A stretch of 64,000 nucleotides of DNA from Nymphaea colorata (lineage: Eukaryota > Streptophyta > Magnoliopsida > Nymphaeales > Nymphaeaceae). Positions 45,964 to 57,372 of this stretch are shown one piece after another. The stretch is taken from positions 5,841,682-5,905,681 of the forward strand of contig NC_045151.1 in NCBI RefSeq assembly GCF_008831285.2, given 5' to 3'. Position 1 is the stretch's first letter; every line of letters begins with the position of its first letter. The translations under genes were made by a program, and so were the position numbers. Under the pieces are notes generated by a model. The model did not search any database. It was given only the letters and a program-made list of their open reading frames with translations, and was not told where the DNA came from.

Positions 45964-47175
45964 ATGGACTCAGAAAGTATCTTCCCATATGACCACATCC
46001 TATTCGGGTCATGTCAAGGCCGATCCGGACTTCGCATCATCCCAAGTGGAGTCTACCTACCTCAGTGGTATCTTTCATGGTACCCAACTTTTCGGTGTAT
46101 GTTCCCGGATCACTTAGAGGATTGCGGTCTTGAAGAAGCAGTCAGTCTTGCCATACAGCCTATCAATGGCAATCTAATCCATGCAATTGCTGAAAGATGG
46201 AACCCAAGGACCAACACATTCTGGTTTCCATGGGGTGAAATGACAATCACTCTTGATGAGTTCTCCAACATTATGGGTTTGCCAGAACCAAAAGGTGACC
46301 CAAGAGGTCCAATTGAAGACCAGTTCCTTGTAAACCAAGGTCAAGTCAAAACTCTAGAAGTGATTCGTAAACTCACAGGGAAAAGGAGTTGGCATTTTCT
46401 AGAGAAAGATGGACATCAATATCTTCAACTACAAGAGCTTGGTGAAACATACTCCCAATTTGTCAACCCTGCGTCACTATCTAGAACTGTTGCAGACAAG
46501 TACAAAAACTCCATAGTGACTTGTACCGTGGGTCTTATCTTCTTCAATAATGAAGAACACATAATGGATTTCCGCATAGCTCGCCTCTTCAGAAAATGGG
46601 GGCATGTCCAAGTCCGTCACATTTCCATAGCAATGGCAGCCTTGGCATTCCTTTACAGAGGGTTGGCCAAATTTTCAATTGGAGATGCAGACTCGATAGA
46701 AGGATGTGTCTTTGCACTGCAAGCATGGTTCTACAAACATGTGGGGCCACAATCATGTCATTTTCAAAACACAGACGGTCAGTTATCTAGTATGGAGCAC
46801 TACCGCAGAAAGATGGAGGAAGTTGATGACTCCACCATCATTTGGGACTTCTTTGATCGAGAGGTCATCAAGTCAAGATACACTTACAACCCAGTCAGAG
46901 GAAGTCTTCTATTGGGACCGTTTTTCATAATTGAATATCATCCGGAGCGTTGCCTCAGGCAATTCTCACTGCGTCAGAGGAAGGCATATCCAATTGAGTC
47001 GGAAGGAGCCATTGTGGAGTGTGAACTAGACACTGAAGAGTGGTCCGGGATATACACCTATGCCCAGCAACGTTGGGAATCATTTGCTCACTTGTATCTT
47101 GTCCTTGGTCCAGGAATGGGTCCCGAATATGTAAAATGGTGGGATGAAGTTCGCCCATCTATCCTTCTGTCCTAG
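45964..47175 (+). CDS. Plant mobile domain (PMD) protein of the Tat element, left copy
   Basis: 403 aa, translated identically to the right copy at 55978-57189, where the domain evidence is given. It is intact although the gag-pro and pol frames downstream in this contig are broken. It lies 4 kb from the contig end, outside the zone of homopolymer errors. Confidence 0.8.
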   Translation: MDSESIFPYDHILFGSCQGRSGLRIIPSGVYLPQWYLSWYPTFRCMFPDHLEDCGLEEAVSLAIQPINGNLIHAIAERWNPRTNTFWFPWGEMTITLDEFSNIMGLPEPKGDPRGPIEDQFLVNQGQVKTLEVIRKLTGKRSWHFLEKDGHQYLQLQELGETYSQFVNPASLSRTVADKYKNSIVTCTVGLIFFNNEEHIMDFRIARLFRKWGHVQVRHISIAMAALAFLYRGLAKFSIGDADSIEGCVFALQAWFYKHVGPQSCHFQNTDGQLSSMEHYRRKMEEVDDSTIIWDFFDREVIKSRYTYNPVRGSLLLGPFFIIEYHPERCLRQFSLRQRKAYPIESEGAIVECELDTEEWSGIYTYAQQRWESFAHLYLVLGPGMGPEYVKWWDEVRPSILLS

Positions 47176-47358
47176 ATTGTCATGTCTAATTCATTGTCAT
47201 TAAGCCAAAATTTGTCAAGTTTTGTCAAGTTATGTTAAACTTTGTCAAGTTTTGTCATTCTCATCTTTCTTTTAATATGTAATCAAAATTTGTCACCTCT
47301 CATCAATTCACATCCTAACATTTTCAATTTTTCTTCTTGCAAGGTGAACATCCGCTTT

Positions 47359-49927
47359 ATGGTTGAAACCAGAAGCCAAAGCAGGAGAAGGAGTGAAATG
47401 GAGCTTGATCAACCTTTTATAGGAGACAGGGGAGAAGAATCCTCCTCAGAAACACCTCCCAAGCTGGAAATAAATGACCCAGAATTTGAGGAATACAGAA
47501 GATTTCGGAAATACATGATCATGTTCAATGAAGAACAAGCGCAGGCAGAAAAAGCAAAAAAGAAAGGGAAGAAAACAAGAAAGTACTCATCAAGCAGTTC
47601 AGACTCTTCTGAAGACGCTACAACAGAATCTAGTAGTGAGGAAGAACCGAAAACTCCCAAGAAAAAGAAGAAGGGAGAATCCTGGAAAACAAAAATCCAG
47701 GAAGTTGAAAAAAAGTTAAATGCAGTACAACTTAAAGGCAAGAACAAGAGGAATTTCACTTGCGAAGATTTCTACGAAAGCTTCGAAAATGACAAACACA
47801 TAAAAAACTTGCCCAAGAAATTTATCAAATTTGATGGCCATGGAGACCCAAAGGCACATTTGGCCATGTTCTTTGCTGAATGCTACAAATTCCGCCACAA
47901 TCATAGGGCCCTCTTTCGATGTTTCCCTAGAAGCCTAGAAGGAATTGCAGCACAATGGTATCGGGAACACATCAACCCAGTGGAATTGAAAAATTTTGAC
48001 ATGTTAATCAACCTTTTCATCGAAAGGTTCATTCAAAACGTTGAAACTGCACCAACGATCACCACATTATGCTATCTAAAACAGAGGCAGGTGAAAAGGT
48101 GAGAGATTTTATTCAGAGGTGGAGGTCTTCTTGCAACAAGATGAGAGACCCAATCTCTCAATCCCATGCACTGGGATTGATCGTAAACAATTTGACACAA
48201 CCATTAAGGAGCCTCATTTCCAATGCTCCAATCAAGTCTTTCATCGATCTCACTGAGAGGGCAGAATGCATTGAAGCAGGAATTGAGAATGGAGCTTTTG
48301 ATGCTGTCATCCCGGTAAAAGTAAGGGAAGATACAAAAAGAATAGCAGAAGTCAGAATGCTCCAGCCAACATCGTGGCCAACGCTGCAGCCTTCAAGAAA
48401 GAAAAGTCCGAATATCCTAAGAATAAAGGGGTAATGGACAAAGCTAGTGGCAGTAGTAGTGGCACCAAAAACAAACATCCTGGATGGGGGTACGATAGAA
48501 AATTTACCCCATTACAACAAAGTTATGAAGAGGTCATGCATATGCTAATCGAAAGAGGTACTCTGTTTCTCCCAAAAGTCTCCAACCCCCCACCAATGAT
48601 GGGGAAAAACAAAGAGCAATTCTGCAAATTTCATCGCGCTCCAGGACATGATACAGAAGACTGCCTTGTACTTAAAAATATTGTGCAAGATGCAGTTGAC
48701 AAAGAAATAATCAAAGAGGTCAGTGAACAGCCGGACATTCTCAAGAATCCTTTTCCTAAACATGGCAAAGGAATAGTTTCGATGGTCAGATTTTCAACAG
48801 GTCGTCAAATTATGGTGACAAACAAAGGGATACAGCGTCCCTGGATTTCTTTGGATTGCTTTTCAAACATGATAAAGGATCCATCAATGCACAAACCGGA
48901 CTGGTTAAACAAGACCATCTGACAGAGATTGATCAGAAGTCACAAGTGTGCGACCCTGAACCATTGGAATCCATTTTCAATGAATTGGACCCCTTACCTG
49001 AAGTCAAGAAGGGAGGGTTTAGCCCTAACAGGGGGAATGAATGGGCTTTTGAATTATGTGAAAATAGTCCGATCATATTCTCTGATAAAGATCTACCAAC
49101 TGGAGGTGCATCGCACAATGACGCCTTGCACATAGTGATAGAGACAAGGGGCACCAGAGTCTCCCACGTTTTAATTGATGGTGGAGCAAGCCCTGAACAT
49201 CTGTCCACAACAAACAGCTCGTGAGTTGGGCATAAGACAGGCTGACTATACTCCATCCAAAATTTTCATCCATGGATATGACGGGACAGGACAACCATGC
49301 CTAGGATGCATATGTCTGGATTTGAATATTTCTAAGACGTATCATCGGGTTTTATTTCATGTGGTGGATATAGAACCCTCCTTCAACTTGTTGCTTGGCA
49401 GGCCATGGATCCATGCTACCAATGCAGTTCCCTCCACTCTACATCAGTGTGTCAAATGGACTTACAACGGGAATTCTATAACCATCTATGCAGAGGATAG
49501 GGAAAGTCGGCTTGTACACCCAATGATTCCGGTACCAACATATACAATTGAGGTACCCCAGTATTCGAGTCTGCAAAGAAGAAGAAATATCTCAAGTCTT
49601 AGCAGGTTGGCCATTCAGAAACCAAAGAAACAGGTATGGGTGAAAAGGGGTACCAAACTTGAAACAAGTTACAAAAGTCATCCGTTGTTCAAGAAATTCT
49701 GCCAGAATGAGAAAGGATTGGATTTACTCATACGCCATGGCTACCAGCCATTTACTGGCCTTGGCAAACATGAAAATGGAATCTTGGAACCAGTTACCTT
49801 GACAGGACAACGAGGCACTCAAGCCTTGGGGTGCCAAAGCTATGAAAAAGTGGATGTTGAGGAAGAATTCAAGTCAGTACCTTTCGTCAAGAGCAATACC
49901 ATAGGCGGATGTTCACCATCAATTTGA
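47359..49927 (+). pseudogene. Tat gag-protease, left copy, frame broken by one-base indels
   Basis: It is collinear with the intact 856-aa frame at 57373-59943. Relative to that copy, one base is lost at a C run (about 48088) and at A runs (48335-48339, 48824-48826, 49594-49595), and one C is gained at 49191-49193 and at 49556-49559. The frame therefore splits into several overlapping pieces. Substitutions are few (for example Lys/Glu in the segment after the protease and Ser/Pro near the end). Every break is a homopolymer-length change, which points to sequencing error near a contig end more than to genuine decay. Confidence 0.85.
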
Positions 49928-50046
49928 ATCAACAAATCCGCCATCATTTTGTCATTTTGTCGTCATTGTACTCAAATAGACCAAGTGTCTTCATTTTGTA
50001 ATACCTTCAAAAATACAATGACAAATGCAAATTACTTCCATATACA

Positions 50047-51289
50047 ATGTCTCAAATTTCATCTAACTTCTTTACAATCTTTAGGATGGCATTTGAGGAT
50101 CAAACATCAAAAGCTTTTAAGGAGATAAATCCAGAACTCACAGAGGCCGAATGTCCAGAGTTCATCCAAATGAGAAAGCAAGATCAACCGTCACCTCTGA
50201 TTAATGATCCGATTGAGGAAATTAACATTGGCACGGAAGAGAGTCCAAAGATTTTGCAAATTGGAACAAGTCTCTCAGCAGAAGAAAGAAAAGAGTTGAT
50301 AGATTTCCTCAAAAAGCATCAAGAAGCCTTTGCGTGGACTTATGAGGACATGCCAGGACTGATACAAAATTAGTCGAGCATCGACTACCATTGAAACCAG
50401 AATGCAAGCCAATCAAACAAAAGTTGAGGAAACTAGACCCTCGTCTTGAGGGGCAAGTTAAGGAAGGCCTGGAAGACCTACTAAAGGCAGGGTTCATCCG
50501 AACAATCGACTATCCTGAATGGTTAGCAAACATTGTGGTAGTCCCAAAGAAAAATGGCAAAATTCGGCTCTGCATCGATTTCAGAGATTTGAATAAGGCT
50601 ACACCAAAGGATGACTACCCACTTCCAAACATTGACTTGTTGGTAGACAGTACCGCAGGTCACGCTATGTTCTCCTTTATGGATGGATATTCTGGTTATA
50701 ACCAAATTAAGTTGGCAGCTCAAGATCAAGCCAAAACATCATTTACAACCCCATGGGGTACCTTCTGCTATACAGTAATGCCATTTGGTTTGAAGAACGC
50801 TGGGGCAACATATCAAAGGGCTATGGCAGCTATTTTCATGACCAAATGCATCAAATCATGGATGCATATGTAGATGATCTACTAATTAAGTCAAAAACAA
50901 GGGAGAATCACATCAACATTCTCTCTCAAGTTTTTGATAGACTCTTACAATACAAACTTAGATTGAATCCACAAAAATGTGTATTTGGTGTGGAATCTGG
51001 TAAGCTTTTGGGATTTATGGTCAGCCAAAAGGGAATCGAGATGGATCCTTCCAAAGCAAAGGCGATCATCGAATGTCACCCCCAACAAATCTTAAGGAGC
51101 TACGCAGCTTGCAAGGCAGAATTCAATCAATCAGAGGTTTATATCTAATCTCGCCATGAGATGCGAACCCTTCAACCATTTACTGCGGAAAGGAGTCAAA
51201 TTTGAATGGGGGCATGAATGTCAAGCCTCATTCGAAAAGATCAAGAAGTATCTTCTTTGCCCACCAATTTTAAAACTCCAATTTTAGGA
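50047..51289 (+). pseudogene. Tat pol 5' part, left copy, broken and cut by gap
   Basis: It is collinear with 60063-61310 of the right copy. It covers the pre-RT region and most of RT, including LCIDFRDLNKATP and YVDD. One-base losses in homopolymers at about 50360, 50833-50836, 51072, 51134 and 51276 break the frame, and the sequence stops at the N run. RNase H and integrase are absent only because the contig ends. Confidence 0.85.
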
Positions 51290-51389
51290 NNNNNNNNNNN
51301 NNNNNNNNNNNNNNNNNNNNNNNNNNNNNNNNNNNNNNNNNNNNNNNNNNNNNNNNNNNNNNNNNNNNNNNNNNNNNNNNNNNNNNNNN
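51290..51389. other. Assembly gap (100 N)
   Basis: Exactly 100 N, the conventional placeholder for a gap of unknown size. Sequence resumes one base before the first base of a Tat LTR. Confidence 0.99.
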
Positions 51390-52770
51390 ATGTTAACACC
51401 CCAAATTTTTCCACATCAAAATTGAAGCAATGTGAAAATTTCACAAAAGAATTGTGAAAATTTGCAATTTCAAAGCCAATTTCGAATCTAAAGAACAATT
51501 AGATTCAAATCGTGAATTTAACCCGATACACGAATCCCAATGCAGGATTACGAGTCCAAATTCAATTGCAAATGTCATTTGAAATCCAAATCCAATTGCA
51601 AAATGCAAATTTGACTTAGATCCAAGAATTGGATCTAATTCAGTCTAAAATGCTACGTGGGACCCACGTGTGGGCCCCACCTAGCCCGTGTGGTCAAGAG
51701 CCCTCCCCAGGGGCCATGCCCCCCTCCATGTCAAAAAAAAAATAATAAATAAATATTTTCTCTCAAATTAATTGAAGAAAAGTCATTTTCAAAAGAAATA
51801 AAGGAGAAACCTAGGAAAAGAGAGACATTTATGTCTCTCTCTCTTCTTTAACCAGATCCTCCTTAAAGAAAAAAATCATTTCCAAGGAAGCAATTACTAG
51901 ACTGGTCAAACTCACCTAACCTACTTAATCCAAGTAGGTTTGACCCGGGTGCACTCAAATGTGGTGCCAATTCCAGCTAGGTTCGGTCACAATGGGCTCA
52001 ACATAGTCAAAACGTAAGTCTGTCTCATGATCCAATTAATGGACGAAAATAGACTTTGACCGAACCAAACCCACTTTGACTAAACTCAGTCAAAGTACAA
52101 TTTAGCTCAATTAAGAGCTTTCTTGACCCAAATTTATCAAATTACCTCAAATAAAGTCAAACTACTTGCAAATGAGCTTTGACTTTTGGTCAATTGGTCG
52201 AAATTGATCAATTTGGACAATTTTGCCCTCTGCGGTCAACTTAAGATTAAAAAGCCTAAAATGGTTTATGAAAGGCAAATAAACATTTGAATTTGTCAAA
52301 TGCTTGAATCAAATACCAAATTTAAATTGAATTTCTCAAGTGAAAGTTGATTCAGTTGAAATCCATTTTCAATCAAGTTTTGGACGAAAATACCCTTTTC
52401 GAACCAAATTTGATAAAATTTTTAAATTTTATTAAAATTTAAATTTAATTATCATAATTCAATGGCATTTGGAGCTTAGTAACTAGGTTTTAACCTATAA
52501 GCTCGATTTCAAACAAAAAAAAATAAATAGTATAAAATAAGGGCAAAACCCTGTGTAAGGGCATTTTCGTCCAAAATTTTGGTCAAAATGGTCACCTAGG
52601 TCTGAACCCAAGTTGACCAAACCTAGCCCAGCCCACCTAGCTCGTGGAAATGGGCTGAGAAATGGTCAATTAGAGCCTTTAAAGTCTATTTAACTCATTT
52701 TACAAGTCCCCAAGGTCTTAAGTAAGTTCCCAAGGTGAGTTAAGAAGGTGGTTGAACCCACCTCCTCCTC

Positions 52771-52778
52771 TATATAAA
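52771..52778 (+). promoter_or_regulatory. LTR TATA box, right copy
   Basis: TATATAAA in the same context as in the left copy. Transcription is expected to start about 25-35 bp downstream. Confidence 0.7.
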
Positions 52779-53144
52779 CCTCCCCTTGGCCACTAAGGGG
52801 GGGACGAAATTTTGGAGCATTCTATCAAATTGCTGCAGCCAAGGAGCTAGGAGGGAGAAGCCAAGGAAGAGAGAAGAGGTTCGTCCAAGCCCCCTTCCCC
52901 TTTTTCTCCCATTCTCTTCTTCACTTTCTTCTATTCTCCCCATTGATTTGCTAAGTTAGGGTGCTTAAGTGAACCCTTACTTAGGATTTTCGTGGTGAGA
53001 AGCCCTCTTTACCACTCCAAATTCCAGCAAGCAAGCTATTTCTTATTCTAGCTTTGCTAAGCTTGAATCCACGGTTGGATTCTTGCTTAGGATTGCTTGG
53101 GTTAGAAAACAAGTGAAGACGAAAGACAAACATCAAGACCGACC

Positions 53145-53155
53145 GCAAGGTAGGT
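53145..53155 (+). promoter_or_regulatory. Splice-donor-like site in the LTR leader, right copy
   Basis: CGCAAG/GTAGGT with the exon ending at 53149. It could pair with the acceptor-like tracts before the PMD, gag and pol start codons. Confidence 0.5.
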
Positions 53156-55207
53156 GATCTTAACTCACTTCTCTTCTACTTTAGCTTATTGTTGATTTAT
53201 TTTAATTCCAACAATTCGTGGGAGGGTTTATTTCATTTGCTTACGGCTGGGAATGATGTCCAGCTAAGGGAAACCTACGCTTCAATGTACATGTTAATGC
53301 ATAATGCATGCATATGTCGGTTTTTCTTAAATATGAACCCAAGTATCAAATTTCGAAATGGGCCCCAAGGCCACGTCCCTTTCAAAGGAACCAACTTAAT
53401 ACCATTTTGAACTCCCTACCATGAGAGAATCCCACGGTGAGAAAGTGATTTGCTACATCACGTATGATGAAAATGCCTATAAGGGATGGATACGTTTTTA
53501 TGAATGTGATCCACCCTTGCGTGGCGAAATGATGGACGAATAAGCTTGAGTATTGTTTTATTTTCTTTCTTATTCACAGTCATTTTGATTCATGTCTTTC
53601 AATTTAATTAATCAAGGGTAGTAGGGAAGATTTGAAACAAGTTCTCAATCTTCCTACATAAAAGAACCCAGCCATGAATCATCATGATTCATGAGTCATG
53701 CGGTCCCTTGATAAAATTTCATTTTGAAAAGTAAGGTACGTATATGTATACATTGTTATATATGTACATATATGCATCCGATTTCTTGTCAAAAATTACA
53801 TTCCTCCCTTAAAATCAGGTTGGAACATGTTTCCAAACCGGTCTTTAAGGAAATGGCCATTTTTATTGATTTTTCTAGTGCAAGATTATAAATTACTTTC
53901 ATTTCATTTTACTTAATTTCAGCAAACCCATACGTAAGATGTATGTATGTTGTTGAAATCAGACCATGTTTTATAGGAATTGGTTTAAGAATATCAAAAT
54001 TTACGTATTTGAAATACCAACCATCCTAGAATCATCCAAAGGAGTTGATGATTTCATTACTACGAAATCTGGAATTTGAATAGATTTGAAAAACTCATTG
54101 TTTCTATCTAAGAAACAAGTCCTTATTGGAATCAATGTCCACAATTTTCAGCTATTTAAATCAACACAAGGTCTGATTTTTAGCTATTTTGAGACAAAAG
54201 TGGACGTCATCCATGTCTCCCATCCGTTTCAAAGATTGAACTTGACATCATTTATATATTTTCATCATTTGATAATTTTATGTCAAGCCTCAAGCTTATG
54301 GACTACATCTCTAATTCATGTGCTTAATCATATAATGAGCACATATAGAGAAAGTCCTACATTTTAATCAATCTTCATGTATAGATTGTATGACGTGCAA
54401 TACGGACTTTGAGAGATTATGAGGGAGTGAAGAATGTATGTTTCATATGAATGAATCTTGATGGATTATGAGAGAGAGAAGAATGAATGTTCCATATAGT
54501 TTCCATTCTCGTTTCATGCATTCACTTTCACTCAAAATCAATGGCACCACATGCACATTCTCAAGAAATTAAGTGATTCAAATTTAAGTTGCAAAAAGTG
54601 ACCAAGTCATATTGCAATGAGAATTTGTAAACTTCACTTAACTTCAAAAGAAAACACAAGCAATGCATTCATAATCTTTTGGCCAAAGTGCATTTGAAAA
54701 ACAACATGTTTTCTAACAATTTGGAACCTATGTTCTTTCAAAAGAATGAATTCTACAAATCACATGATTTGACAAAAGAAGAGTTCAAAATCAATTTTTA
54801 TCATAAGATGATCATCATCATCTAGAGTTCACAACAAAGAACTCAATTCCAAATCTTCAAAAATCCTCAAGAATTATGTGTTTCAAATAACACCAAAACA
54901 AAGGATTTTAAACCAACTTGAAAACCCCCAATATTCAAATTCATTTATTCAAAAAAATGAATTTCGGTTCTTGAATCCAAAACCTCAATGCATAAGCATA
55001 TAGGACTTACATCAATAACTCGTATATGATCCAAATGATCTTTAGTCCTTGGTCTAATTACCCCTGTTAAAGGCGGCAGGAACGGTTGGACCTCGTACCG
55101 ACGAGCGGATCCCTTTCTCTTGAAAATTTTCTCAAAACCCCAATTTTAAAAGAATTTTGCTGACTCGCATTTCGACCTTCTTGAAAAGGGAGTGGGGTGC
55201 GAACAGA

Positions 55208-55225
55208 TGGCACACCCGGTGGGAC
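55208..55225 (+). other. Tat primer binding site, right copy
   Basis: TGGCACACCCGGTGGGAC, two bases after the LTR end. Confidence 0.75.
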
Positions 55226-55977
55226 CCGTCATTGTTTGTCTAAAGACTTATTTGGATCATATATGAGTTATTTTCACCAATGTCGGACATCAATTGCACA
55301 AAAAAAAAAAAAAAAAAAAAATTAAACTCACAAAAATGCATACCGACATCATGTAGTGTACATTGAGGAGATTTCATGAACCTCATTCATTTCAATTTAT
55401 CCTACCCCTCCTCAATTTAAGGATTGTATGCAGCCCATGTATGCTCTCAAAATTTCAAATCTATCTCTTAGGAATGTATGCAATAGAGCCATCTATTTTG
55501 CATCTTCTCATGAATTTTGAAAAACAAATCCTTACCTATATCATATCCCGGTCATCATGTTGCCGGGCTATTTCTAGGACATTAGTCCAAGATATAGCCT
55601 TACAACTGGACCACCCAATTGGACTGAGAAGTCCCCCCATTAGTACCGAAACGGACAATAGTCCCGGTATATCGATGGGTGAACAAGGAGAAATGGAGAG
55701 CCCAAATCTAGAAAACCCTTGGAGGAGTCAATGCTAGTACTATAAATTAGAATCATTTACCCATTTATTTTCCATAGGTTCCAAGACCAATTTTCAAAAT
55801 AATGCATATAGGCAAGAGTCCTAGGAATTGCATTATCAATTTTTCATTAACTGCTTGTTTGGACGCATGTGATGTTTTACTTTGCCCCTAAGTCCATGTC
55901 CAAACCCAATGTCAAAACTCTTCTCGAGTCTCTATTGGGTCAATTCATGTCAAAGTCTAATACCTTCTCTTGTCTAG
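55226..55977 (+). other. Leader between PBS and PMD ORF, right copy
   Basis: Same as in the left copy apart from a longer A run (about 55302-55321). The PMD ATG is preceded directly by the acceptor-like tract CTTCTCTTGTCTAG (55964-55977). Confidence 0.5.
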
Positions 55978-57189
55978 ATGGACTCAGAAAGTATCTTCCC
56001 ATATGACCACATCCTATTCGGGTCATGTCAAGGCCGATCCGGACTTCGCATCATCCCAAGTGGAGTCTACCTACCTCAGTGGTATCTTTCATGGTACCCA
56101 ACTTTTCGGTGTATGTTCCCGGATCACTTAGAGGATTGCGGTCTTGAAGAAGCAGTCAGTCTTGCCATACAGCCTATCAATGGCAATCTAATCCATGCAA
56201 TTGCTGAAAGATGGAACCCAAGGACCAACACATTCTGGTTTCCATGGGGTGAAATGACAATCACTCTTGATGAGTTCTCCAACATTATGGGTTTGCCAGA
56301 ACCAAAAGGTGACCCAAGAGGTCCAATTGAAGACCAGTTCCTTGTAAACCAAGGTCAAGTCAAAACTCTAGAAGTGATTCGTAAACTCACAGGGAAAAGG
56401 AGTTGGCATTTTCTAGAGAAAGATGGACATCAATATCTTCAACTACAAGAGCTTGGTGAAACATACTCCCAATTTGTCAACCCTGCGTCACTATCTAGAA
56501 CTGTTGCAGACAAGTACAAAAACTCCATAGTGACTTGTACCGTGGGTCTTATCTTCTTCAATAATGAAGAACACATAATGGATTTCCGCATAGCTCGCCT
56601 CTTCAGAAAATGGGGGCATGTCCAAGTCCGTCACATTTCCATAGCAATGGCAGCCTTGGCATTCCTTTACAGAGGGTTGGCCAAATTTTCAATTGGAGAT
56701 GCAGACTCGATAGAAGGATGTGTCTTTGCACTGCAAGCATGGTTCTACAAACATGTGGGGCCACAATCATGTCATTTTCAAAACACAGACGGTCAGTTAT
56801 CTAGTATGGAGCACTACCGCAGAAAGATGGAGGAAGTTGATGACTCCACCATCATTTGGGACTTCTTTGATCGAGAGGTCATCAAGTCAAGATACACTTA
56901 CAACCCAGTCAGAGGAAGTCTTCTATTGGGACCGTTTTTCATAATTGAATATCATCCGGAGCGTTGCCTCAGGCAATTCTCACTGCGTCAGAGGAAGGCA
57001 TATCCAATTGAGTCGGAAGGAGCCATTGTGGAGTGTGAACTAGACACTGAAGAGTGGTCCGGGATATACACCTATGCCCAGCAACGTTGGGAATCATTTG
57101 CTCACTTGTATCTTGTCCTTGGTCCAGGAATGGGTCCCGAATATGTAAAATGGTGGGATGAAGTTCGCCCATCTATCCTTCTGTCCTAG
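55978..57189 (+). CDS. Plant mobile domain (PMD) protein carried by the Tat element
   Basis: 403 aa, no introns. Residues about 62-107 carry the PMD signature: an A-[IL]-x-E-R-W motif (RW at 78-79), then TFWFPWGEMTITLDEFSNIM with GEMTITLDE at 91-99 and GLP at 105-107. The remainder is a mixed alpha-helical protein with a Trp-rich C-terminal third (WDFF, WYRR-free, KWWDEVRP at the end). No transmembrane segment, signal peptide or nuclease motif is visible. PMD proteins (Pfam PMD; host relatives of the MAIN/MAIL1 type) are linked to gene silencing and genome stability in plants, and related domains occur in MULE DNA transposons and some gypsy elements. Its role in the element is unknown; counteracting host silencing is a reasonable guess only. 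The ATG follows a splice-acceptor-like tract, so it is probably made from a spliced mRNA. Confidence 0.82.
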   Translation: MDSESIFPYDHILFGSCQGRSGLRIIPSGVYLPQWYLSWYPTFRCMFPDHLEDCGLEEAVSLAIQPINGNLIHAIAERWNPRTNTFWFPWGEMTITLDEFSNIMGLPEPKGDPRGPIEDQFLVNQGQVKTLEVIRKLTGKRSWHFLEKDGHQYLQLQELGETYSQFVNPASLSRTVADKYKNSIVTCTVGLIFFNNEEHIMDFRIARLFRKWGHVQVRHISIAMAALAFLYRGLAKFSIGDADSIEGCVFALQAWFYKHVGPQSCHFQNTDGQLSSMEHYRRKMEEVDDSTIIWDFFDREVIKSRYTYNPVRGSLLLGPFFIIEYHPERCLRQFSLRQRKAYPIESEGAIVECELDTEEWSGIYTYAQQRWESFAHLYLVLGPGMGPEYVKWWDEVRPSILLS

Positions 57190-57372
57190 ATTGTCATGTC
57201 TAATTCATTGTCATTAAGCCAAAATTTGTCAAGTTTTGTCAAGTTATGTTAAACTTTGTCAAGTTTTGTCATTCTCATCTTTCTTTTAATATGTAATCAA
57301 AATTTGTCACCTCTCATCAATTCACATCCTAACATTTTCAATTTTTCTTCTTGCAAGGTGAACATCCGCTTT
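57190..57372 (+). other. PMD-gag intergenic spacer with decamer repeats
   Basis: Five tandem decamers of the type TTTGTCAAGT lie at 57225-57274 (left copy 47211-47260). They are followed by the acceptor-like tract TTTTTCTTCTTGCAAG ending at 57357, 15 bases before the gag ATG. The spacer is open in the gag frame, but only from a TTG, so I start gag at 57373. Confidence 0.6.

Larger units (their letters stand above)
41368..51289 (+). mobile_element. Tat-clade Ty3/gypsy element, left contig copy (cut by gap)
   Basis: It contains a 5' LTR, PBS, leader, PMD ORF, gag-protease and the first part of pol, and stops in pol at the N gap. It inserted into the older antisense relative (flank GTTTA at 41363-41367). 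Against the right-hand copy its sequence is about 99.5% identical or better. From 48088 onwards it carries eleven one-base homopolymer-length differences that break gag-pro and pol. Because these cluster next to the contig end, they are probably sequencing errors and not true mutations. Confidence 0.92.
51391..55205 (+). repeat. Tat 5' LTR, right copy
   Basis: 3,815 bp, 13 bp shorter than the left copy. Fifteen one-base homopolymer differences, fourteen of them losses, fall between the LTR start and about 54270, and none in the rest of the LTR. Real substitutions are rare (for example C/A at 54544, T/C at 54998 and 55169). Confidence 0.88.

Noticed and set aside
47359-51276. Left-copy frameshifts read as programmed frameshifting or true pseudogenisation
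   Set aside because: All are homopolymer-length changes next to a contig end and absent from the other copy, so sequencing error explains them more simply.
57256-57372. 39-codon hydrophobic N-terminal extension of gag (signal-peptide-like)
   Set aside because: Its first codon is TTG, and an acceptor-like tract and the ATG of MVETRS lie downstream, so it is probably untranslated.
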